IMG/VR virus record: IMGVR_UViG_3300007541_000182
Span: 1 to 25,950 of that record
DNA: 25,950 nucleotides
DNA from: a virus
Reading direction: 5' to 3' (one strand)
Each line of letters starts with the position of its first letter. Within the stretch, counting starts at the first letter, position 1. The position numbers and the translations under genes were made by a program. Shown one piece after another: positions 7,290-14,161 of the stretch. The notes under the pieces are model-generated. The model saw nothing but the letters and a program-made list of their open reading frames with translations, did not search any database and had not been told where the DNA came from.

Positions 7290-8876
7290 TTATAATAACC
7301 ATGTTAGGCCTTGGTCTCCATCTCCGGGATTCCAATTCCATCCGGTATCATTTTTATTATTTTTCCCAGTATAGATTACACCACTTGTTTTTTGAAATTG
7401 TGATAATGCTCTTTTATTTAGTTCAATACCTTGTTGTCTTAGTTTTAATGATGTATCTCTCAACCATAATCCAATTGCATAACTCATAACAAGGTCATCA
7501 TTATATCCTACTTGAGCTTGAGCTTTTCCGTTCTGCCAAACAAATACTAATAATTCTTGTATGAGTCGTTTGCTTCTTATAATCGGAGTGCCTTCTCTCA
7601 TATACATTTCTAATGCTGAGATCATTAATGGTCTTGTTCTAGATGTGGTTGATACTCCCGGTACCATCTGTGATTTATCTTTTGTATCATAACCTTTTCT
7701 TAGTTGGATATCTAAATCTACATATCCATCGTCTTTATATGTATAGAATAAATTTTCATATCCCCGATCGAGTATTGGCTGAATAGCCGCCCAACCAATA
7801 TTAGCATTTTCCACTGCCAGCAATGCATTATTCCATTCGGTTGCAACAGCAAATAACATGTTCCCGAAATCTTTCGGAGGTATTTTTCCTTTATATTCTG
7901 CAACTTGTTTTATATCTTGCACATCGATAACATGAAAGGCAGACCAATCTGCTCCATCCCCTCGCGCGACATCAGCTACCACTACATAATCTCTAGAATA
8001 ATCCGGATACTCCCAAATCCAATATGCATTATCATATCCACGCATTTCAATTGGATCTATGCAGTTTTCTTCATATCTTTGAAGTATAGGACCGTCTACC
8101 ACAGTATGACCGGAACTAATAAAATCACAATCACATTCCTGAGCTGCTCCTTTTTCACCTAATAGCTGTGTCTGTTCGTCGCGCCAAGACTGATCGCGTT
8201 CTGGGTGAACGGTCCAATGCAGTTTAATATTATGCCATTGAGTTTTAGGATTTGTTTCTCCATCAACCCATGTTTGATGAAACCAGTTACCAATACCATT
8301 AGGAGTAGATAATACTATGGCTCCACCACCTGTTGATAAGGTTGCTTGTGATGCTATCCAAATTTCTTCAATGTTTCTGATAAAGGCAGCCTCATCCACA
8401 ATTAATAAAGATAGTGCTTCTGATCGAGCACCGGTTGTTGCTGATGATACGGCTTTTATTTGTGAACCATTTTTAAATTTTAAAGAAAGTTTATTATCTG
8501 CTTCAATTGTACCTTTAAGCCAACTCGGAAGATTATCGTGCATTACACGAACTTTAGTTACTAGGTTTTTTGCTACTTCTTGTGTGGTTGCAATTACTAG
8601 CACATTGAAATCTTCGTTGAACAACATATTCCACAGAGCAAAGCCGGCAGATAGAGTTGAGATACCTAACTGACGAGATTTAAGAATTACATTGTAACGA
8701 TTATCTCGAAGTTCTTCAAGACTTTCTTCTTGAAACTTATATAAATTAAATTTAATCTTTCCTCGTTTAGGATGCTGTATATAACAATAATTACGCATAA
8801 AGAATACAGGATCTTGCGAACATCGCATATATTGGTCGCGTATTATAGATTTTAAATCTTTATTCTTGTTTGACAT
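7290..8876 (-). CDS. gp17: Terminase large subunit, gp17-like
   Basis: 528 residues. The N-terminal ATPase has the Walker-A-like KSRQLGIST (66-74), Walker B LLIVDEAAF (157-165, catalytic Glu162) and coupling motif LSTPNG (189-194). The C-terminal RNase-H-fold nuclease has Asp302 (VVADVARGDGADWSAF), Glu356 (LLAVENANIG) and Asp461 in NDDLVMSYAI, matching the HDDLVMSL motif of T4 gp17. It is the packaging motor and headful nuclease that docks on the portal. The start at 8876 has AGGAAAG as SD. It is complete, and slightly shorter than T4 gp17 (610 aa). No small terminase is obvious; the 222-aa gene upstream is one candidate by position only. Confidence 0.97.
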   Translation of the reverse strand: MSNKNKDLKSIIRDQYMRCSQDPVFFMRNYCYIQHPKRGKIKFNLYKFQEESLEELRDNRYNVILKSRQLGISTLSAGFALWNMLFNEDFNVLVIATTQEVAKNLVTKVRVMHDNLPSWLKGTIEADNKLSLKFKNGSQIKAVSSATTGARSEALSLLIVDEAAFIRNIEEIWIASQATLSTGGGAIVLSTPNGIGNWFHQTWVDGETNPKTQWHNIKLHWTVHPERDQSWRDEQTQLLGEKGAAQECDCDFISSGHTVVDGPILQRYEENCIDPIEMRGYDNAYWIWEYPDYSRDYVVVADVARGDGADWSAFHVIDVQDIKQVAEYKGKIPPKDFGNMLFAVATEWNNALLAVENANIGWAAIQPILDRGYENLFYTYKDDGYVDLDIQLRKGYDTKDKSQMVPGVSTTSRTRPLMISALEMYMREGTPIIRSKRLIQELLVFVWQNGKAQAQVGYNDDLVMSYAIGLWLRDTSLKLRQQGIELNKRALSQFQKTSGVIYTGKNNKNDTGWNWNPGDGDQGLTWLL

Positions 8877-8883
8877 AACTTTC

Positions 8884-9264
8884 CTAATTGATTAAAGTTG
8901 CAACTAATTTACCAGTTATTACTGCAGTACCAATTCCACCTACAAACCATATAGCCGGATGTTGATACCATTTAGGTTTAAGTAGTTTTTCTCGTTCAAC
9001 GTATAAATTTATATTAGACTTAAGCAAATCCATTTGCATTGTCTGTATCTGTAATTCAACTGAATCGAGTTTTATAACTGTTTCTAAATAATTAATTATA
9101 GAATCTTGTTCTAGAATTATTAATTCATTGATAGAATCTAGATAAAATAGAGAATCTAATGTTTCTGATATATCATGTATTTCTTTTTCAGTAAAACATG
9201 TATCTGGCATAATTTGTGAGTAGCTGATAAATGGAAATACTAGTATGATCAGTAATTGTTTCAT
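8884..9264 (-). CDS. Small exported membrane protein, possible spanin-type lysis protein
   Basis: 126 residues. Residues 1-17 (MKQLLIILVFPFISYSQ) are a signal peptide of the form common in flavobacteria. A charged, heptad-like middle follows (about 27-88; repeated DSI/LDSVE patterns), then a C-terminal transmembrane segment (about 105-125, AIWFVGGIGTAVITGKLVA). Signal plus periplasmic helix plus C-terminal anchor is the layout of a unimolecular spanin, but Cys23 lies in PDTC, not a canonical lipobox, so lipidation is doubtful. Its ATG overlaps the stop of the preceding membrane-protein gene (TAATG), so the two are coupled and may act together. Function is not established. Confidence 0.7.
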   Translation of the reverse strand: MKQLLIILVFPFISYSQIMPDTCFTEKEIHDISETLDSLFYLDSINELIILEQDSIINYLETVIKLDSVELQIQTMQMDLLKSNINLYVEREKLLKPKWYQHPAIWFVGGIGTAVITGKLVATLIN

Positions 9265-9614
9265 TATTTTCTTTTTGTTTTAGTCTGAATATTCTTTTTA
9301 GCTTGGCTGGTTGTTCTTTTACTTTTTACAGGTGTTTTCTTTTTTTCTTTTAATTCAGCAACTATTTCTTGTTTCTCAACAACTTGTTTTGTTATTTGTT
9401 TCTTTTTCTCTTGTACCTGTTTTTTAACTTGCTCAGCCTTTTCAATTTTTTTATCGTTTTCTTCGATCTGCTTTTTAGTTTCTTCTAGCTTTTTATTTTT
9501 TCTGCTGGAAATTGCCTTTGCAGTTAATATAGCAACAATGCCAGTTACTATTACAGCAATTACATGTTTAATTGCTACTAAATTACTCAGTATCCAAGTC
9601 TTTATCTTTTTCAT
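9264..9614 (-). CDS. Small membrane protein with Lys/Glu coiled coil
   Basis: 116 residues. One hydrophobic segment (about 16-34, AIKHVIAVIVTGIVAILTAK) is followed by RKNKK and a long Lys/Glu/Gln coiled coil (about 38-92), then a very basic Thr/Lys tail. The basic residues directly after the membrane segment suggest a cytoplasmic C-terminal part by the positive-inside rule; a periplasmic orientation would instead make it look like an inner-membrane spanin. The start at 9614 lies 32 nt inside the preceding gene, and its stop is coupled to the next start. With the next gene it forms a two-gene membrane module. A lysis or envelope role is a guess from topology. Confidence 0.68.
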   Translation of the reverse strand: MKKIKTWILSNLVAIKHVIAVIVTGIVAILTAKAISSRKNKKLEETKKQIEENDKKIEKAEQVKKQVQEKKKQITKQVVEKQEIVAELKEKKKTPVKSKRTTSQAKKNIQTKTKRK

Positions 9615-10251
9615 CTGTTAATCCGTTTAATTTTTCTAAAAAATCTTGTTTAAATTTATCAAAGCCTTTTTGTACCTGCTCCTCAAATTGTTCTGGAGTC
9701 ATACGAGCTTCAATTGTTTCTGTCATACCATCGGAGTTGGTAACAACTTTAGCTGCTTCTGTATATGCTCGTTTTAATAATGCAACTTCTTGCTCCGTTT
9801 GTTTAAGCCAGGCCATTGCATTGTTGCGAATCTTTTCAACAGCATATTCGTTGAACTTGCCTTCGGTTTTTAGTTTATGTTCATATTCAATTGTGCAATC
9901 AAAACACATTCCGTTAACTTTTCTCATTTTTTCATCTAAATGATTTGGTTTAACGCAAGTGCATGATTCTTTTTGACAATTAGGGAAAGATCGTAAATAA
10001 TCTCGTACTGTTTGCATTGTATCAGAATTTTTTGTTTTTCTGATACGGAAACCTTCTTTTTGTTCTACAACGGTAACCATTCCCGTAACCGGATCTACCT
10101 CTTCCCAGATATCACCAACTTCATGGCGTTCTGATTTCTTTGCGGCAGCTTCGGCATCTGAGAATCCTACTGTCTTTTTTGTTTGGAACTTGTGATTACC
10201 ATCCAACATTTGTTGAATAGCTTTGATGTTTTGTAACTTGTTTTTTGCCAT
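9583..10251 (-). CDS. Cys-cluster protein upstream of terminase, unknown function
   Basis: 222 residues. N-terminal basic segment, then a compact region (28-90: GFSDAEAAAKKSERHEVGDI, WEEVDPVTGMVTVVEQ). A likely zinc-binding cluster follows: Cys92, Cys97, Cys99, His104, Cys116 and Cys119. After that comes a helical C-terminal half (about 120-222) with a strongly acidic end. I recall proteins of this type in marine T4-like phages but know no proven function. It lies three genes before the large terminase. A small-terminase or DNA-binding adaptor role is conceivable from the position and metal cluster, but not supported by a recognised fold. The start lies 3 nt after the previous stop. Confidence 0.75.
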   Translation of the reverse strand: MAKNKLQNIKAIQQMLDGNHKFQTKKTVGFSDAEAAAKKSERHEVGDIWEEVDPVTGMVTVVEQKEGFRIRKTKNSDTMQTVRDYLRSFPNCQKESCTCVKPNHLDEKMRKVNGMCFDCTIEYEHKLKTEGKFNEYAVEKIRNNAMAWLKQTEQEVALLKRAYTEAAKVVTNSDGMTETIEARMTPEQFEEQVQKGFDKFKQDFLEKLNGLTDEKDKDLDTE

Positions 10252-10254
10252 ATA

Positions 10255-11016
10255 TTATTTGTTTTCTAAACTACCCATAGCATTTCTTGCTGAGATAGCA
10301 TATGTTTGTAACATTTTATAAACTGCTAACTTTTGAGATGCATCTAAATCTTTAATACTTTTTCCTAGAGCAAGTATCACTGATGTTGCAATATCAATTC
10401 CTCCTTTTTTAGTTTTAAGGAAATTAACAAATTTATCTTCTGGTGTTATTGCAATTTCGGCATCTGCTGTCGCTTCTGGTGCATCTGCAGGTTCTGCTGG
10501 TGCTTCTGGGGCAGGAGCTGGTTCTGGAGTATCTGCTAAAGGCTTTTCTTCTTCTTGCTCTTTTATCATTACAGCTATTTTGCGACGGATATATTCTCGA
10601 ACTAAACGCTCTTTACCATCTTCTGATAATCGATTGATTTTTTCTTGAAGTTTAGCTCCGACAACAACACCGTGATCGATATCATCAAGTTTTTCTAGAT
10701 AATCTTCAGTATCTTGTTCTTGATTTTTTTCGAAATATTTTGCTGCGTGTTTTGGATCATAATCTCCATCTTCGAGCTTTTTATATGTGCGATCTTTGTC
10801 AGTCATTTTAGGTACCATGTTCTCTACATCGTCGATAACTTGCTTATCTGTCTTTCTAGGTACTTTATCTTGTTTTTCTCCTGTTGATTTAGGATTCATT
10901 GCTCCTTCTTTATCGTCATGTGTATAATCTTTAAGATCTTTTCTTGCTTGAATCTTTTGTGATTTTTCCATGTCTTTTGGAGCTTTGTATTTGCTCTTAT
11001 GTTTTTGTCCTGCCAT
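10255..11016 (-). CDS. Unknown 253-residue charged protein with Pro/Ala/Glu linker
   Basis: Not recognised. The N-terminal 110 residues are Lys/Asp-rich and probably disordered (KHKSKYKAPKDMEKSQKIQA). Residues about 120-155 form a basic helix pair (EDGKERLVREYIRRKIAVMI). Residues about 156-190 are a Pro/Ala/Glu linker, and the last 60 residues form a small helical domain (FVNFLKTKKGGIDIATSVIL). The architecture suggests a flexible tether between two short modules. It has its own ATATTTAT element 21 nt upstream and starts a set of four small genes leading to terminase. A virion or assembly role is possible but unproven. Confidence 0.72.
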   Translation of the reverse strand: MAGQKHKSKYKAPKDMEKSQKIQARKDLKDYTHDDKEGAMNPKSTGEKQDKVPRKTDKQVIDDVENMVPKMTDKDRTYKKLEDGDYDPKHAAKYFEKNQEQDTEDYLEKLDDIDHGVVVGAKLQEKINRLSEDGKERLVREYIRRKIAVMIKEQEEEKPLADTPEPAPAPEAPAEPADAPEATADAEIAITPEDKFVNFLKTKKGGIDIATSVILALGKSIKDLDASQKLAVYKMLQTYAISARNAMGSLENK

Positions 11017-11037
11017 TTGATTTCCGTTTATTTATAT

Positions 11038-11045
11038 ATAAATAT
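11038..11045 (-). promoter_or_regulatory. ATATTTAT element before the 253-aa gene
   Basis: Coding-sense ATATTTAT, overlapping by one base the stop of the preceding 1028-codon gene, with 21 nt to the ATG at 11016. It is part of TATTTATATATAAATA (11029-11044), the same perfect 16-bp palindrome as at 5398-5413. Confidence 0.6.
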
Positions 11046-14000
11046 TATCTGTTGTACTTTAGGATGCCTACAAGTTGATTAATAGGGGCGAATGCGCCGG
11101 TTAATTTATATGTATTACCGCCGTATACGAATACTAATCCTTCTATAGGGACAATTGCTTCAAATCCTCCAAGTCGTTGTATGCGACCTAATTGAGTACT
11201 TAATAGCTCTAATTGTTTAGGATCATTAGTTTGTCTCAAGGCTTTTATTGAATCAGCCATGTCTTGTCTTATCTGCTGAACAGCTTTGCTAGGATTTAAA
11301 GCTAAAAAGTCTGAAGCGTTCTTTAATACCATTGCTCCAAGTTTTAAAAATATTGATTCGAATGGTTCAATGTTTTGTTTTTGATACTTCTTAAAATCTT
11401 TTTTATCAAATTCATTAACCCAATTAGCAAAGTCTTCATTATCAATCTGTTTAACCAATGCAGTTATTCTAGTAGACTTATCTGCTAATGCCCAACGATT
11501 AACAAGAAGTTTTGTTACATTTTCTGGAATATTGTATCCTAATTCTTGAGCTTTAGTTTCAATAACATCTTTCCACCATGCCTTATGATATTCAGACACT
11601 AGATCTGTTTCATCTAAGCCGAATCGATTTTTTAACTGATCTACTTCATTATGCAAAGCATCTTGGTAATCTTCAAAATTGTCTACACGACCTATTTTTA
11701 ACTGACGTGGCGGAATAATTTGAAATGTTTTTTGTAAATGAGCATTAGCCGATTGAATAGCTTTTTGTAGTTCAGCACCTCCAGGCATATCTGTCATTAC
11801 CACATTACCCTTTTCATCAAATTCAGTTAAATTATGAAACTGCAGATAGGCATCTTCATATGAAATTACGTTTCTTGTTGCTGGATATATGATTTCCATG
11901 TTTGCAAATATGCGACCGTTCTTGAAAATTTCATTGAGTCGTTCTCGACCTAATTTTGATAAAGCTGCATTTAAATCTGTTCCTGCTTCACCAAAAGCAT
12001 CCGATATTGCTCCTCTACCTCCAAATTTTTCTTGAAGTTCAGCAACAGATAAAGGATTGACACGTTCTCTTGTACCCCTGGCAAATTTAACTTGACCATC
12101 TTTATATGTAACAAATATATTTTGTCCATCTGTTTTTTCAGTAACTGCCTGTTCCATGTCCAATCTACCATCTAATGCTCTGGAAATTATTTCTTTCATG
12201 TCATTGAATGTTAAACCATGAGTATCATATGGATGATTCATGTGGCCACCTAAACCGCCTTCGGTAATTATTCCTTCAGATATTTGTCTTTTTTGCAATA
12301 CCGTTTTAACTCGATTATAATTATCCTCAGTCCAATCTGGAGTTGACAGATCATATGCAACTTGTGTATCAAAATGCGTTAAACGACCGGCTTCATCCCA
12401 TCCCATATTATTTGCATGAGCTTCATACGGATTCAATTTAAACTTCTTCAACGCATTTAAAAAACTTTTTCTTTGTGATAATACTCGTTTCCAAAAATCT
12501 TGTGCAGGACCTGGTCTATATGCATTATCAATTAATCGATCAAATCTTTCATCACTACGATTATAATCCACGAAGTCTTGGTACAAAGTTCCCCATGTAG
12601 ATTTTTCATCATAATTAAATGGAGTTACATAATCCATTATGAGTGCATACCAGTCACTATCACCTAATCGACGAACATCATAATATCCTACAATATGTGG
12701 GTGTTTTGGCCTACGGTGTATACGCCATGCATTGTTAATTTCCGATTTATTGTCTGTAATTTTCATTACTCGACCAGATGCTAATTTATAAGCATATCCG
12801 AAATAACCTTCTCCGAGTTTTGACACGACATTTTCATGAAATGCAGATGCTATGCGATCAATTATTACACTATGAGAACTTAAATAGTCTCGGGTATATT
12901 CTGTTTCTATGTCATTATTATCAGGATCATTTACTGATTCAATTGTGTAAATTTTATCTTGTGGATTATTAGACTGCCATCTTTTTCTTTGTGCTTTTAT
13001 TGTTCTAGGACTCAATTTGATTTGTCCTAAACTAGGATCGAACCTTAATTGAAATGGCATATGTAATGGAACATCAAATTGATAATCAGATGCTACTGCA
13101 GTAGGTCTTTTTTCACGAAGTTGTGATACTATCTCTTCTCCATATTCATTTGCTAAGTCTGAAAATAAATTTTCTAAATCATCGAGTGTAATTGTTCCTT
13201 CATTTCTAGGATCATTTAGTCTGTCAATGAAATGAGTAAACTTGCCTTGAAAATCTACATCGATTCCATATTTTCGAAAAAAGTTATCGATGACAGGTTC
13301 GATCTCTGCTAACTCGGCTCTAGTAATATAATTTTCATGAAGCTTGGATTCTGTTAACTTGACACCAAATGTGGTTTTTTCGTAATCTCCAAAATCATAC
13401 ACAAACTCTTTACCGGGATTATCTTTGAGAAACTTTTTTAATTTTTCAATTTTCTTGCGATGTTTTTCAGCAGTTTTAGGATCCATGTATCCTTCGGTGA
13501 CTGCATCAATATCTTCTTGTAACTGAGATAACCACCACTCTTTAGATAGAAAGGTTTCCTGTGTTCCTCGTAATATCTGAAATATATTTTTTACTATAGC
13601 ATCTTTATACTGCGGATAACTTTGTTTGAACGTGTCATAATCAGACAAAGCAGCACGTGTTCGGGATGCGGAGATTGGTTCTCCATCTGTTGTTGTTAAT
13701 GGATCTACTGTGACCATTAATTCTACCGCATCTACTCCTTGTGGAATTTTTCTTCCGCTACGATCACCGGTAATTTTATATTTATCTACATTTCCGACAA
13801 AATCTTTAACTCGAACATAGTCATTGTCTTTGTTAGATGCAGCTAATGCATAAGTTCCTGATTCCGATGCTGGTAATGAAAATAAGTATTCATATGCAGC
13901 CATGATAGGACTGTTAAAATCGGTTGGCTGAAATTTTATTTTTGAATTTGCGTTTAATAGTTCAAATATCTGTTGACTATCGCTTCTAGTAATACCATCT

Positions 14001-14131
14001 CTTTCTTTCGGACCAACAAGCATAATAACTTGTGAAACCTGTGGATTATCAGCATATCTCTCAGCTAATTGCATATGAGCACCGGTTATTGGTTTGAACC
14101 CGCCCGGGAAAAGTACTGTTACATTGTCCAT
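11045..14131 (-). CDS. Multidomain nucleotidyltransferase - kinase-fold - polynucleotide ligase protein
   Basis: 1028 residues. (1) About 1-190: HIGH-superfamily nucleotidyltransferase (cytidylyltransferase/NMNAT type), with PGGFKPITGAH (9-19) and ISASRTR (153-159). (2) About 265-396: a middle domain (FTHFIDRLNDPRN, MPFQLRFD) of a type I associate with T4-like marine phage proteins. (3) About 435-600: protein-kinase fold, with glycine loop LGEGYFGYAYKL (439-450), Lys457, hinge LIMDYV (497-502), catalytic-loop-like EAHANN (570-575) and metal Asp588 in HFDTQ. (4) About 640-1028: covalent nucleotidyltransferase/ligase, with motif I KTDG (Lys666), FARGTRER (683-690), FANMEIIY (742-749), motif IV IEGLVF (996-1001) and motif V YKLTG (1008-1012). 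The ligase motifs suggest RNA or DNA end joining, while the substrate of domain 1 is unknown. An RNA-repair or nucleotide-transfer enzyme is the best guess. An ATATTTAT element precedes it. Confidence 0.85.
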   Translation of the reverse strand: MDNVTVLFPGGFKPITGAHMQLAERYADNPQVSQVIMLVGPKERDGITRSDSQQIFELLNANSKIKFQPTDFNSPIMAAYEYLFSLPASESGTYALAASNKDNDYVRVKDFVGNVDKYKITGDRSGRKIPQGVDAVELMVTVDPLTTTDGEPISASRTRAALSDYDTFKQSYPQYKDAIVKNIFQILRGTQETFLSKEWWLSQLQEDIDAVTEGYMDPKTAEKHRKKIEKLKKFLKDNPGKEFVYDFGDYEKTTFGVKLTESKLHENYITRAELAEIEPVIDNFFRKYGIDVDFQGKFTHFIDRLNDPRNEGTITLDDLENLFSDLANEYGEEIVSQLREKRPTAVASDYQFDVPLHMPFQLRFDPSLGQIKLSPRTIKAQRKRWQSNNPQDKIYTIESVNDPDNNDIETEYTRDYLSSHSVIIDRIASAFHENVVSKLGEGYFGYAYKLASGRVMKITDNKSEINNAWRIHRRPKHPHIVGYYDVRRLGDSDWYALIMDYVTPFNYDEKSTWGTLYQDFVDYNRSDERFDRLIDNAYRPGPAQDFWKRVLSQRKSFLNALKKFKLNPYEAHANNMGWDEAGRLTHFDTQVAYDLSTPDWTEDNYNRVKTVLQKRQISEGIITEGGLGGHMNHPYDTHGLTFNDMKEIISRALDGRLDMEQAVTEKTDGQNIFVTYKDGQVKFARGTRERVNPLSVAELQEKFGGRGAISDAFGEAGTDLNAALSKLGRERLNEIFKNGRIFANMEIIYPATRNVISYEDAYLQFHNLTEFDEKGNVVMTDMPGGAELQKAIQSANAHLQKTFQIIPPRQLKIGRVDNFEDYQDALHNEVDQLKNRFGLDETDLVSEYHKAWWKDVIETKAQELGYNIPENVTKLLVNRWALADKSTRITALVKQIDNEDFANWVNEFDKKDFKKYQKQNIEPFESIFLKLGAMVLKNASDFLALNPSKAVQQIRQDMADSIKALRQTNDPKQLELLSTQLGRIQRLGGFEAIVPIEGLVFVYGGNTYKLTGAFAPINQLVGILKYNR

Positions 14132-14149
14132 TAAATATCCAATTTATTA

Positions 14150-14157
14150 ATAAATAT
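14150..14157 (-). promoter_or_regulatory. ATATTTAT element before the multidomain gene
   Basis: Coding-sense ATATTTAT with 18 nt before the ATG at 14131, in the 30-nt gap after the structural gene. It overlaps the 14-bp palindrome ATTTATTAATAAAT. Candidate promoter core. Confidence 0.6.
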
Positions 14158-14161
14158 TGTT

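Noticed and set aside
7278-7310. Dyad GGTTATTATAACC as terminase terminator
   Set aside because: Arms meet with a one-base centre, so no hairpin loop can form, and no T-run follows.
8317-8673. Plus-strand ORF of 118 codons
   Set aside because: Lies fully within the conserved terminase gene; an antisense shadow.
8884-9264. Lipoprotein (outer-membrane spanin) call
   Set aside because: The only Cys near the signal peptide end is in PDTC, which does not fit a lipobox.
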